From positions 682,001 through 746,000 of the forward strand of contig JASGHM010000001.1 in the NCBI GenBank assembly GCA_047602365.1: a stretch of 64,000 bases of DNA, read 5' to 3'. Source of the DNA: Piscinibacter sp047602365 (GTDB taxonomy: Bacteria > Pseudomonadota > Gammaproteobacteria > Burkholderiales > Burkholderiaceae_C). Within the stretch, counting starts at the first letter, position 1. Every line of letters begins with the position of its first letter. The notes under the pieces are model-generated. The model saw nothing but the letters and a program-made list of their open reading frames with translations. It ran no database searches and had not been told where the DNA came from. This document shows, piece by piece, positions 1-8,436 of the stretch. A program made the position numbers and the translations under genes.

Positions 1-1737
1 CAGGCTGTAGCGCACGCAGTGCTTGGTGATCATCAGGCTGACCTCGCCGAGCTCCTCGTGGCTCTCGTAGGCGGCGTCGATCACCTTGACGCCGTGGCGC
101 GCATAGAACGCCGCGGCGCGGGCGTTGTAGACATTGGCCAGGTAGCTCAGCGTGTCGTCCGGGTACGGCGCCGGTGGCTCGACCGGCGCAGCACGCGGCA
201 GGCGTTCGAAGGCGGCGGCGCGTGCTGCATCGAGTGATGCGATCGCCTCGCGGCGCAGCCCGTTGGCCAGCGCCGCCGGCACGAACAGCGCCTGCGCCGG
301 CAGCGTGATCGAGCGCGCCTCGAAGATCGTCGTGCCGAGCTTCGCCACGGCCTCGTGCAGCGCCTCGCGGACACGCGCCGCATCACGCGCCGGCTCGTGC
401 GCGTGGGCCGCCTCGGCACGGGCGTGGTGGCCGTCCTCGTCGATCGCATCGAGCGCGAAGCCGTCGCTCGTCAGGCTCCACAGCAGGTCGACGCCGATGC
501 GCCGCTCGGCCGACTTCTTCGCCAGCAGCCGTTCCCAGGCCATGTCGCGGTTGCGGCTGATCGTCACGCCGCGCCGCAGGTCCTTCAGCGCCTCCATCTC
601 GGCATTCGGCTCGACACGCCAGAGCCGGCCTCGCAGCGGCGTGGCCACGTTGACCGGCACGCCCTGCAGTTCGCCCTGCAGGTCGACCCAGGTCAGCGCG
701 TCGCCGTTGTGCAGCGCCTCGGCGGCATCGTCGAGCTCGATCTCGACATGCGCGCGCCCCAGCGCCGTGACCTGCCCGATCGGCACGCCGGCATGCTTGG
801 GCGTGTCGAAGGCGCCGATGTCGTCCTGCCGGCCGTTGACGAAGTAGTCGGTGCCGCCGCGGTTGAAGTTGCGCGCCGGATCGGGGCTGAAGGTGTAGCG
901 GCAGCGCCCCGACGAGGCCCGGCGCAGGTCGCTGCGCTGCTCGAGCAGGCCGTCGAGCAGCTGCCGGTAGTGGGCCGTCACGTTCTTGACCGTGGCCATG
1001 TCCTTGTAGCGGCCTTCGATCTTGAAGCTGCGGATGCCGGCGTCGACCAGTGCGGCGAGGTTGGCGCTCTGGTCGTTGTCCTTCAGCGAGAGCACATGCT
1101 TGTCGTGCGCGACGATGCGGCCGGCCGCATCGGTCACCGTGTAGGGCAGCCGGCATTCCTGCGAACAGTTGCCGCGATTCGCGCTGCGCCCGGTGTGCGC
1201 GTGGCTGATGAAACACTGGCCGCTGTAGGCCACGCACAGCGCGCCGTGCACGAAGAACTCCAGCGTCGACTGCTGCACCTGCGCGGCGATGGCCTCGATC
1301 TGCGCGCGCGTCAGCTCGCGCGCCAGCACCATCTGCGAGAAACCGCTGTCCTGCAGGAAGCGCGCCTTCTCCGGCGTGCGGATGTCGGTCTGCGTGCTGG
1401 CATGCAGCTGGATCGGCGGCAGGTCGAGCTCGAGCAGGCCCATGTCCTGCACGATCAGCGCGTCGATGCCGGCGTTCCAGGCGTCCCAGGCCAGGCGCCG
1501 CGCACCCTCCAGCTCGTCGTCGCGCAGGATGGTGTTCAGCGTCAGGAAGATGCGCGCGCCGTAGCGATGCGCATGCGTCGCGAGGCGCTCGAGGTCGGCC
1601 ATCGAGTTGCCCGCCTTGTCGCGCGCGCCGAAGGCCGGGCCGCCGATGTAGACCGCGTCGGCACCGTGGTTGACGGCCTCGATGCCGATGTCGGCGTCGC
1701 GGGCGGGGGCGAGCAGTTCGAGGTCCGGGCGGGGCAT
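1..1737 (-). CDS. U32 peptidase family protein, RlhA/YdcP-like (3' end outside window)
   Basis: Belongs to the U32 'peptidase' family. E. coli members (RlhA, TrhP, UbiU/V) act in RNA or ubiquinone hydroxylation rather than proteolysis, and the long form seen here fits RlhA, which is needed for hydroxylation of a 23S rRNA cytidine. The start is ATG at 1737, giving LELLAPARD and then the U32 signature EFFVHGALCVAYSGQC near residue 165, followed by NRGNCSQECR; these cysteines are the likely metal-cluster ligands. The reading frame is open to position 1 (579 codons), so the C-terminus lies outside the window; RlhA is about 650 residues, so little is missing. The last visible residues, ITKHCVRYSL, look like the start of a further Cys-containing segment. 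It is transcribed divergently from the PQQ protein. The family call is firm; the exact RNA target is inferred. Confidence 0.85.
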   Translation of the reverse strand, partial: MPRPDLELLAPARDADIGIEAVNHGADAVYIGGPAFGARDKAGNSMADLERLATHAHRYGARIFLTLNTILRDDELEGARRLAWDAWNAGIDALIVQDMGLLELDLPPIQLHASTQTDIRTPEKARFLQDSGFSQMVLARELTRAQIEAIAAQVQQSTLEFFVHGALCVAYSGQCFISHAHTGRSANRGNCSQECRLPYTVTDAAGRIVAHDKHVLSLKDNDQSANLAALVDAGIRSFKIEGRYKDMATVKNVTAHYRQLLDGLLEQRSDLRRASSGRCRYTFSPDPARNFNRGGTDYFVNGRQDDIGAFDTPKHAGVPIGQVTALGRAHVEIELDDAAEALHNGDALTWVDLQGELQGVPVNVATPLRGRLWRVEPNAEMEALKDLRRGVTISRNRDMAWERLLAKKSAERRIGVDLLWSLTSDGFALDAIDEDGHHARAEAAHAHEPARDAARVREALHEAVAKLGTTIFEARSITLPAQALFVPAALANGLRREAIASLDAARAAAFERLPRAAPVEPPAPYPDDTLSYLANVYNARAAAFYARHGVKVIDAAYESHEELGEVSLMITKHCVRYSL

Positions 1738-2166
1738 GGCGTACGGCGGCCTGGGAGCCGCGAGATTGTCGGACAGCGCAAGCGCGCCCGCCAGAGACAG
1801 CACAGGAGGCGGGAAGCGTCTCGCGAAGCAGGACCGGCGGCTGCGGGAAACCATGCATTGGCTTGCATATGTGCAAAGCGCACGCTTGAAAGCTTGATGC
1901 ACGCGCCGGTTTGCGGCGCATCGCGGCCCGCAACGGGCCGCGCCGCCCGCCGGACACGCTCGGCACCGCAGGCGGCCCCGCATCGGCCTGCCGGGAGAAG
2001 GGAGTGGCCGACCGTGCACTACCGAGCATCCGTGCGCGCACCACGGCGACGACGACGTCCGCCCTCGCACCACTGAACCCGGCGCGGCACCCGCGCCTCC
2101 CCCTGCTGCCGCTCCGTGCATGACGGACGGCCCCAGATCCTGAGTTCCCCTCGAGGAGGAATAGTC
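1738..2166. other. Divergent intergenic region without a convincing gene
   Basis: These 429 bases separate the U32 gene from the PQQ propeller gene. Short open frames exist but have random high-G+C composition and no ribosome binding site. The region contains an inverted repeat, TTGCA-TATG-TGCAA at 1863-1876, flanked by GC(T)T/AAGC, which could be a regulator site for either gene. A strong Shine-Dalgarno sequence (GAGGAGGA, 2153-2160) closes it on the PQQ side. Confidence 0.5.
1863..1876. promoter_or_regulatory. Inverted repeat, candidate operator
   Basis: TTGCA and TGCAA are separated by TATG, and the outer bases GCT/AAGC nearly continue the symmetry (1861-1879). It lies about 125 bp upstream of the U32 gene start and 290 bp upstream of the PQQ gene. 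The form suits a dimeric repressor, but no regulator gene lies adjacent, so its function is unassigned. Confidence 0.3.
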
Positions 2167-3798
2167 ATGTCCAAGAAGAATCCGGCTGCCGTCTGCGGCA
2201 CGCTGGTCCTTGCCGCGCTGTTCATGCCGGCTGCATCCGCTGCGGACTGGTCCAGCGCCGGCCGCGACCTGAAGAACTCGCGCTACCAGAGCGACGAGAA
2301 GGCGATCAGCGCACGCACCGTGCGCAACCTGACCTTGCGCTGGAGCGTCGACACCAGTGGCGACGTGACCGCCAACCCGGCGGTCGATGCCGGGCACCTG
2401 TACTTCCCCGACTCGGCCGGCTTCCTCTACAAGGTGAACCGCAGCACCGGCGCGATCGTCTGGAAGCGCGCGGTCGGCGACTACACCGGCATTGCCGGCG
2501 ACTTCGCGCGCGCGACGCCGGCGATTGCCGGCAACGCGCTGATCTTCGGCAACCAGGCCGGCAAGTTCCTCGGCGCCTCGTTCGGCCAGGGCGAGCCGCA
2601 GCCGGCGCTCGTCGTCGCGGTCGACAAGAACAGCGGCAACCTGCTCTGGCGCACGCAGGTGGACGCGACGACACGATCCTTCGTCACCCATTCGGCGATC
2701 GTCGCCAACGGGCTGGCGATCGTCGGCACCGCCTCCAACGAGGAACTGGTGGCGGCCTTCGTGCCGCCGGCGTACTGGTACTGGCAGTTTCGCGGCAGCG
2801 TGTCGGCACTCGACGTGGCGACCGGCCAGGTGCGCTGGAAGACCTACACGGTGCCCGAGGGCTACAACGGCGGTGCGGTGTGGGGCAGCACGGGCGCGGT
2901 CGACCTGAACCGCAACCAAGTCTACATGGCCACCGGCAACAACTACATGCTGCCCGACACGGTGCTCGCCTGCCTGAACGCCGGCAATCTGCCGGCCAGC
3001 TGCATGAGCCCGGCCAACCACTTCGACTCCATCATCGCGATGGACCTGACGACGGGCGCGATCAAGTGGGCCGCCCGCGGCCTGCCCAGCGACACCTGGA
3101 GCGTGGCCTGCGGACTGACCACGCCGGGCTTCGTCGTCGGACCCTGGTTCCCCGGCGTCTACGCCAACTGCCCGAACGGCAACCCGGCGACGGCCGGCCC
3201 CGACTGGGACTTCGCGCAGGGCCCGTTGTTGTTCGCCGACACCGGCAACGACGCCGATGTCGGCCTGGTCGGCGCCGGTCAGAAGAGCGGGATGTTCTGG
3301 GCCTTCCGCGCCAAGGACGGCAAGCCGGCCTGGTCGCGCCAGGTCGCTCCGGGCGGTGTCACCGGCGGCCTGCAATGGGGTTCGGCGAGCGACGGGCAGA
3401 GCATCTTCGTCGCCGTCGCCAACAGCGGCCCGTCGAGCAACGGTGGCGGGGTCGGCGCATTGCCGTGGACGCTGAAGGACGGCACGACCACCACCGCCGG
3501 CGGCTGGGCGGCGCTGGAGGCCAAGACCGGCGCGGTGAAGTGGACCACCAGGGACCCGCAGGGCAGCCGCTCCGAAGCGGCGGTCAGCGGCGCCAATGGC
3601 GTGGTGTTCGGCTGCAACCTCTCGCTGGCCGGCACGATGTACGCGCTGGACGCCAAGACCGGCGCCGTGCTGTGGTCCTTCGACAGCGGCGGCCCGTGCA
3701 ACGCCGCGCCGAGCATCGCCGACGGCATGGTGTACTGGGGCAGCGGCACCTTCGTCAGCCCCGGCGGGCCACGCAAGCTGTTCGGATTCGGGCTGTAG
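2167..3798 (+). CDS. Exported PQQ-type beta-propeller protein (dehydrogenase-like)
   Basis: A 543-residue protein with a signal peptide of about 22 residues ending ASAADW, so it is periplasmic or secreted. The mature part is a beta-propeller: tryptophan-docking repeats recur as TGAIVWKR, SGNLLWRT, TGQVRWKT, TGAIKWAA, TGAVKWTT and TGAVLWSF. This is the fold of quinoprotein alcohol dehydrogenases and of polyvinyl-alcohol dehydrogenase. Unlike polyvinyl-alcohol dehydrogenase and type II alcohol dehydrogenases it has no CxxCH haem site, so electrons would need a separate acceptor, or the protein is not an enzyme. The start ATG has a strong GAGGAGGA site six bases upstream. No pqq synthesis gene, cytochrome or quinoprotein partner is nearby, and it appears monocistronic. 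The substrate is unknown. Confidence 0.75.
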   Translation: MSKKNPAAVCGTLVLAALFMPAASAADWSSAGRDLKNSRYQSDEKAISARTVRNLTLRWSVDTSGDVTANPAVDAGHLYFPDSAGFLYKVNRSTGAIVWKRAVGDYTGIAGDFARATPAIAGNALIFGNQAGKFLGASFGQGEPQPALVVAVDKNSGNLLWRTQVDATTRSFVTHSAIVANGLAIVGTASNEELVAAFVPPAYWYWQFRGSVSALDVATGQVRWKTYTVPEGYNGGAVWGSTGAVDLNRNQVYMATGNNYMLPDTVLACLNAGNLPASCMSPANHFDSIIAMDLTTGAIKWAARGLPSDTWSVACGLTTPGFVVGPWFPGVYANCPNGNPATAGPDWDFAQGPLLFADTGNDADVGLVGAGQKSGMFWAFRAKDGKPAWSRQVAPGGVTGGLQWGSASDGQSIFVAVANSGPSSNGGGVGALPWTLKDGTTTTAGGWAALEAKTGAVKWTTRDPQGSRSEAAVSGANGVVFGCNLSLAGTMYALDAKTGAVLWSFDSGGPCNAAPSIADGMVYWGSGTFVSPGGPRKLFGFGL

Positions 3799-3804
3799 GG
3801 CGGC

Positions 3805-3820
3805 CGCGAGGCGGCTCGCG
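3805..3820. terminator. Short GC hairpin between convergent genes
   Basis: CGCGAG-GCGG-CTCGCG forms a perfect six-base-pair stem with a four-base loop, just after the PQQ gene stop (3798) and before the LysR gene stop (3823). It has no U-tract, so it is only a candidate bidirectional terminator. Confidence 0.35.
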
Positions 3821-3822
3821 CT

Positions 3823-4707
3823 TCAACAGCGCGCCGCCTCGCCGTGGAGCCAGCTCAGGAAGGCCTCGACCGTCGGCCGGCGCGCGTGGCGCGCCGGGTA
3901 GACGGCGAAATGCGCCTTCACACGCACTGCCTTCTCCAGCCCGAACACCGGCCTCAGCTTGCCCTCGGCCATGTGCTTGCCGGCCATGGTCGCGCTCTCC
4001 AGCGCCACGCCCAGGCCTTGCGTGGCGGCGTCGAGCGACATCAGCGCTCGGTCGAAGCGCAGGCTGAAGCGCTCCGGCGCACGCTTGTCGGAGAAGCTGC
4101 GCAGCCAGTCCGACCACTGCACGACGCTGACGTTGCTCTGGATCAGCGGCAGCTCGAGCAGCTGCTCGATGCGCTTGAGACGGTGCTCGCGGATGAAGGC
4201 CGGGCTGGCCAGCGGCACGATGCGCTCCTCGAACAGCGGCTCGACCACCAGGTCGGGCCAGTTCGGCACGCCGTAGCGGATGTCGAGATCGGCCTGGCCG
4301 AGCCCGAAGTCGCTGTGCGTGTGCGCCGCCGACAGGTTCAGCGAGATCTCCGGGCAGGCTGCTGCGAAGGCCTGCAGGCGCGGCAGCAGCCACAGGTTGG
4401 CCAGGCTGGGCGTGCAATGCACGTACAGGCTGTTGGCCACGCCCAGGCGCAGGTCGTCGCTGGCCGAGGCGATCGCCGCCAGCGCGCCGGCGATGCGCGA
4501 CAGGTACTGATCCCCCGCTGCGCTGAGCCGCACGCCGTGCGCGCTGCGTTCGAGCAGGCGCACACCGAGCTGTGATTCGAGCCGCGCCACCTGATGGCTG
4601 ACGGCCGACGCGGTGAGGTGCAGTTCGGCGGCGGCGAGCGCGAAGCTGCGCCGCCGTGCCACGGCCTCGAAGGCCATCAGGCTGGGCAGGGGAGGCGAAG
4701 CGGCCAT
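3823..4707 (-). CDS. LysR family transcriptional regulator, GcvA-like
   Basis: A 294-residue LysR regulator of normal length. The N-terminal winged helix-turn-helix is clear: FEAVARRRSFALAAAELHLT, then SAVSHQVARLESQLGVRLLER (residues about 12-52). The rest is the periplasmic-binding-like effector domain. The wording of the helix region matches the GcvA/AmpR branch. It is divergent from the SDR-TRAP-transketolase operon, with an inverted repeat typical of a LysR box in the shared 119-bp gap (4727-4743). It therefore most likely controls that operon in response to its substrate. The substrate is not known. Confidence 0.9.
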   Translation of the reverse strand: MAASPPLPSLMAFEAVARRRSFALAAAELHLTASAVSHQVARLESQLGVRLLERSAHGVRLSAAGDQYLSRIAGALAAIASASDDLRLGVANSLYVHCTPSLANLWLLPRLQAFAAACPEISLNLSAAHTHSDFGLGQADLDIRYGVPNWPDLVVEPLFEERIVPLASPAFIREHRLKRIEQLLELPLIQSNVSVVQWSDWLRSFSDKRAPERFSLRFDRALMSLDAATQGLGVALESATMAGKHMAEGKLRPVFGLEKAVRVKAHFAVYPARHARRPTVEAFLSWLHGEAARC

Positions 4708-4726
4708 CGGGTGAACCCCCAGGTTG

Positions 4727-4743
4727 GATGACAGATTGTCATC
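4727..4743. promoter_or_regulatory. Inverted repeat, likely LysR-type operator
   Basis: GATGACA-GAT-TGTCATC is a perfect 7+7 inverted repeat with a 3-base spacer and includes the T-N11-A type symmetry of LysR boxes. It lies 20 bp upstream of the LysR start and 84 bp upstream of the SDR start. A second inverted repeat, CTTCGC-N10-GCGAAG, lies at 4758-4779 and could be an activation site or a hairpin in the SDR leader. Confidence 0.6.
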
Positions 4744-4826
4744 TTAGGCTGACGAGACTTCGCTTGTCGTCATGCGAAGCGGCGCCGAAGATTCCGGCAC
4801 GCATTCACCGCATGGAGACGACGAAG

Positions 4827-5576
4827 ATGCTTCTCAAGGACAAGGTTGCCGTGATCACCGGCGGCGCCGGCCTCAACGGCCTGGGTTTCGCGACCGCCCG
4901 CATGATGGCCGCTCAGGGCGCCCGCGTGGTCATCCTCGACCTGGCGCGTGCCGAGCCCCAGCAGGCCGCGGCGAAGCTGGGCGACGGTCACCTCGGCGTC
5001 GTCGCCGACGTCACCGACAAGGCCTCCTGCGAGGCCGCCGCCGCCGCGGTGCTGAAGGCCTTCGGCCGCATCGACGTGCTGGTCAACAACGCCGGCATCA
5101 CCCAGCCGGTGAAGACGCTGGCGATCACCGGCGCCGACTACGACCGCATCCTCGACGTCAGCCTGCGCGGCACGCTGTACATGAGCCAGGCCGTCATCCC
5201 GGCGATGCGCGCGCAGAAGAACGGCGCGATCTGCTGCGTCTCGTCGGTGTCGGCGCAGCGTGGCGGCGGCATCCTCGGCGGCCCGCACTACTCGGCCGCC
5301 AAGGCCGGCGTGCTCGGCCTGGCGCGCGCGATGGCGCGCGAGTTCGGCATCGACGGCATCCGCGTCAACTGCGTGACGCCGGGGCTGATCGCCACCGACA
5401 TCAACAAGGGCCTGATCCCCGACGACAAGATGAAGGGGATCCTCGAGCAGATCCCGCTGAACCGCGTCGGCGAACCCAACGACGTCGCCGGCTGCCTGGT
5501 CTTCCTGGCCAGCGACCTCGCCAAGTACTGCACCGGCGTCACGCTCGACGTCAACGGCGGCATGTTGATCCACTGA
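4827..5576 (+). CDS. Short-chain dehydrogenase/reductase (SDR), first gene of TRAP-transketolase operon
   Basis: A 249-residue classical SDR. The nucleotide-binding motif TGGAGLNGLG is at residues 11-20, NNAG at 87-90, and the catalytic set is about S142, Y155 and K159 (YSAAK). Asp38 at the end of the second beta strand favours NAD(H) over NADP(H). I prefer ATG 4827 because GGAGAC (4814-4819) sits seven bases upstream; ATG 4812 would add five residues. It is 37 bp upstream of the TRAP receptor gene and is presumably co-transcribed with it. In this context it probably oxidises or reduces a hydroxy/keto group of the imported compound; annotation as 3-oxoacyl-ACP reductase would be by family resemblance only. 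Confidence 0.85.
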   Translation: MLLKDKVAVITGGAGLNGLGFATARMMAAQGARVVILDLARAEPQQAAAKLGDGHLGVVADVTDKASCEAAAAAVLKAFGRIDVLVNNAGITQPVKTLAITGADYDRILDVSLRGTLYMSQAVIPAMRAQKNGAICCVSSVSAQRGGGILGGPHYSAAKAGVLGLARAMAREFGIDGIRVNCVTPGLIATDINKGLIPDDKMKGILEQIPLNRVGEPNDVAGCLVFLASDLAKYCTGVTLDVNGGMLIH

Positions 5577-5613
5577 CCTGCGCCTTCTCGAACAACACAC
5601 AAGGAGACAAGCC

Positions 5614-6597
5614 ATGCAACGTTTCACGTTCGTCCGCAGCCTGATCGCTCTCGCCGCTGCCGCGGTCCTTCCGTTCGCCGCCCATGCCCAGGCCACCAAG
5701 CTGACGCTGGGCCACGGCGCGGCGCCGGGCAACCCGCGCCATGAGGCGGCCGTGCTGTTCGCCGATCGCGTGAAGGCGAAGACCGCCGGCCGCATCGAGA
5801 TCCAGGTGGCGCATTCAGCGCAGCTCGGCGACGACGCGGCGATGATCACCGCGCTGCGCTCGGGCACGCTGGACATCTCCGCCAACAGCCAGGGCGCGAT
5901 GGCCAACGTGGTGCCCGAGTACGCCGCGCTGGGCCTGCCCTTCCTGTTCGCCGATGCCGGCAAGGCCTGGGCGATGCTCGACGGCCCGGTCGGCGAGGAG
6001 CTCGCCAAGCGCACCGCCGCCAAGGGCATGGTCGTGCTGGGCTACTGGGACAACGGCATCCGCCACGTCACCAACAGCAAGCGCGCGGTGAAGGCGCCGG
6101 CCGACCTCAAGGGCCTGAAGATCCGCACCCCGCCCGACACCATGACGGTGGACATCATGCAGTCGCTGGGCGCCGACACGCAGCAGATCAAGTTCGCCGA
6201 GCTGTACGTCGCGCTGCAGCAGGGCGTGGTCGACGGCCAGGAGAACCCGCTGACCAACATCGCGTCGGCCAAGCTCTACGAGGTGCAGAAGTACCTGACG
6301 CTGACCGGCCACAAGTACGAGGCCACGCCCTTCGTGATCAGCAAGCGCAGCTGGGACAAGCTGAGCCCGGCCGACCAGAAGGTGTTCACCGAAGCCGCCG
6401 CCGAGGCCACGCAGGCGCAGCGCAAGATGGCCAAGGAGGCCGACGACAAGCTGGCCGCCGAGCTGAAGGCCAAGGGCGTGCAGATCGACACGGTCGACCG
6501 CAAGGCCTTCGTCGAGGCGACCAAGCCGGTCTATGCGAAGTGGTCCACCGGCCCGGTGAGCGACTTCGTCAAGCAAGTCATGCAGCAGGCGCAGTGA
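5614..6597 (+). CDS. dctP: TRAP transporter substrate-binding protein DctP
   Basis: A 327-residue periplasmic receptor of the DctP family. The signal peptide ends at about residue 26 (FAAHAQA). The conserved ligand-binding segment LKGLKIRTPP carries the family arginine that pairs with a substrate carboxylate, followed by the FAELYVALQQGVVDGQENP signature. It binds an organic acid or acidic sugar derivative and hands it to the DctQM permease encoded immediately downstream. The start ATG is preceded by AGGAGA. The ligand cannot be read from sequence, but genes downstream (transketolases) suggest a polyhydroxylated ligand. Confidence 0.92.
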   Translation: MQRFTFVRSLIALAAAAVLPFAAHAQATKLTLGHGAAPGNPRHEAAVLFADRVKAKTAGRIEIQVAHSAQLGDDAAMITALRSGTLDISANSQGAMANVVPEYAALGLPFLFADAGKAWAMLDGPVGEELAKRTAAKGMVVLGYWDNGIRHVTNSKRAVKAPADLKGLKIRTPPDTMTVDIMQSLGADTQQIKFAELYVALQQGVVDGQENPLTNIASAKLYEVQKYLTLTGHKYEATPFVISKRSWDKLSPADQKVFTEAAAEATQAQRKMAKEADDKLAAELKAKGVQIDTVDRKAFVEATKPVYAKWSTGPVSDFVKQVMQQAQ

Positions 6598-6610
6598 CGC
6601 GGGTGCGGTC

Positions 6611-7141
6611 ATGGCATTGCTTCAACTGATCGATCGCTGGATCGGCGCAGTCTGCCGCGGCGTGCTCTACCTGACGCTGGCGGTGGTGTTCACGATCCTC
6701 AGCATCAACGTCGGGCTGCGCTACGTCGCCGGCACCAGCCTCGCGTCGGCGTCCGAGCTGCCCGAGCTGCTGTTCCCCTGGATGATCATGGCCGGCGTCG
6801 TGCTCGCCGCGCAGCACGGCTCGCACATCGCGATCGTGATCCTGACGCAGAAGCTCGGCGCCGCGCGGCGCTGGGTGCTGGCCGGCGGCGCGCTGGCGGT
6901 GGCGGTGCTGTACGCCTCGCTGGCCGTCACCGCCTGGCCGCTGATGGAGATCGCCGCCGACGAACGTTCGCCCATCCTGCAGGTGCCCGGCTCGGTCAGC
7001 GTCGGCTGCCTGATGCTCGGCTTCGCGCTGCTCGCGCTGGTCACGCTGTGCCGGCTGCCGGCGCTGTGGGTCGGCGCCGACGCGCCGCACGGCCACGAAG
7101 ACGCCACGCCCGAGGGCGCCGCCGCCCACCAGGGCGCCTGA
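6611..7141 (+). CDS. dctQ: TRAP transporter small permease DctQ
   Basis: A 176-residue membrane protein with about four hydrophobic segments, the size and pattern of DctQ. It carries the ELPELLFPWMIMAGVVLAA motif region typical of the family. It lies 13 bp after dctP and 10 bp before dctM, so the three form one transport unit. The C-terminal 20 residues are hydrophilic and rich in His, Glu and Ala. Confidence 0.9.
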   Translation: MALLQLIDRWIGAVCRGVLYLTLAVVFTILSINVGLRYVAGTSLASASELPELLFPWMIMAGVVLAAQHGSHIAIVILTQKLGAARRWVLAGGALAVAVLYASLAVTAWPLMEIAADERSPILQVPGSVSVGCLMLGFALLALVTLCRLPALWVGADAPHGHEDATPEGAAAHQGA

Positions 7142-7151
7142 GGAGACCGCC

Positions 7152-8411
7152 ATGACCGCCCTCATCATCGTTCTCTTCATCGTCACCGCGCTGCTGTCGA
7201 TCCCGATCGCCCACGCGCTCGTGCTGGCCTCGGTCGGCGGCCTGCTGATCATCGACAAGGTGCCGGTGCACCTGGCGATCGAGCAGATGCTGTCGCAGAC
7301 GCAGAGCTTCCCGCTGATCGCGATCCCGTTCTTCATGATGACCGGCGCGCTGATGGTCAGCGGCAAGCTCGGCCAGAGCCTCGTCAACCTGCTGTCGATG
7401 ATCATCGGCCGCGTGCACGGCGGGCCGGCGCAGGTGGGCGTGCTGTCGTCGACCATCTTCGGCGGCGTGTCGGGCTCGGCGGTCGCCGATGCCTCGGCGA
7501 TCGGCTCGATGCTGATCCCCTGGCTGAAGAAGCTCGGCTACCCGGCGCCGTTCGCGGCCGGCACGCTGGCCGCGGCCGCGACCATCGATATCCTGATCCC
7601 GCCGTCGATCCCGATGATCGTCTACGCGCTGGTCTCGGGCGCATCGATCGGCGCGTTGTTCGTCGCCGGCATCCTGCCCGGCCTGCTGATGTGCGCCGGC
7701 TTCATGGCGGTGTGCTACGTGCAGGGCCGGCGCCGCAACTTCCCGCGCGACACCACGCCCTTCCAGTGGCCGGCGTTCTGGCGCCAGCTGGCTCACGCCG
7801 GCCCGGCGTTGCTGATGCCGGTGCTGATCATCGTGTTCCTGCGCTTCGGCATCGCCACGCCGACCGAAGTCAGCGTGATGTCGACGCTGTACGCGCTGCT
7901 GGTCGCGCTGGTCGTCTACCGCGACCTGACCTGGGCCAAGTTGCGCCACGCCGCCATCGAGGCCGGCATCTCCACCGGCGTGGTGCTGCTGATCATCATG
8001 GCCTCCAGCGTGGTCGGCTGGATCGTCACCTACGAGCAGCTGCCCGCCGCCTTCACGCAGTACGCCAAGGAGACGCTGCAGTCGCCCTGGCTGATCATCC
8101 TGGCGATGAACCTGATCATGCTGGCCACCGGCATGTTCATCGACCTGCCCGCGGCGGTGCTGCTGCTGACGCCGATGTTCGTGCCGCTGGCTGCCGCGGT
8201 CGGCATGGACACGGTGCAGCTGGGCATCATGATGATCGTCAACCTCTCGATCGGCCTGTACCACCCGCCGATCGGCACCACGCTGTTCATCACCAGCTCG
8301 ATCGCCAAGGTGCGCATCGGCGACGTGGTGATCGAGCTGATCCCCTTCTACGTCGTCGCGATCGGCCTGCTGGTGGGCTTTGCCTACCTGCCCTGGCTCA
8401 CGATCCGCTGA
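7152..8411 (+). CDS. dctM: TRAP transporter large permease DctM
   Basis: A 419-residue protein of the DctM family with about 12 hydrophobic segments, giving the sodium-coupled transport channel. Typical motifs are present: SGSAVADASAIGSMLIP near residue 110, ILIPPSIPMIVYALVSGASIG near 150, and the C-terminal LYHPPIGTTLF near 375. An AGGAGA site precedes the ATG. It is followed after 25 bp by the transketolase subunit gene. Confidence 0.93.
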   Translation: MTALIIVLFIVTALLSIPIAHALVLASVGGLLIIDKVPVHLAIEQMLSQTQSFPLIAIPFFMMTGALMVSGKLGQSLVNLLSMIIGRVHGGPAQVGVLSSTIFGGVSGSAVADASAIGSMLIPWLKKLGYPAPFAAGTLAAAATIDILIPPSIPMIVYALVSGASIGALFVAGILPGLLMCAGFMAVCYVQGRRRNFPRDTTPFQWPAFWRQLAHAGPALLMPVLIIVFLRFGIATPTEVSVMSTLYALLVALVVYRDLTWAKLRHAAIEAGISTGVVLLIIMASSVVGWIVTYEQLPAAFTQYAKETLQSPWLIILAMNLIMLATGMFIDLPAAVLLLTPMFVPLAAAVGMDTVQLGIMMIVNLSIGLYHPPIGTTLFITSSIAKVRIGDVVIELIPFYVVAIGLLVGFAYLPWLTIR

Positions 8412-8436
8412 GCACCCCATCTTTCGGAGAAACGGC

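Noticed and set aside
383..2044. Long open frame on the minus strand, 553 codons
   Set aside because: It is a different frame of the U32 gene; the protein is Arg/Ala/Pro-rich without motifs, while the true frame shows the U32 signature and runs to position 1.
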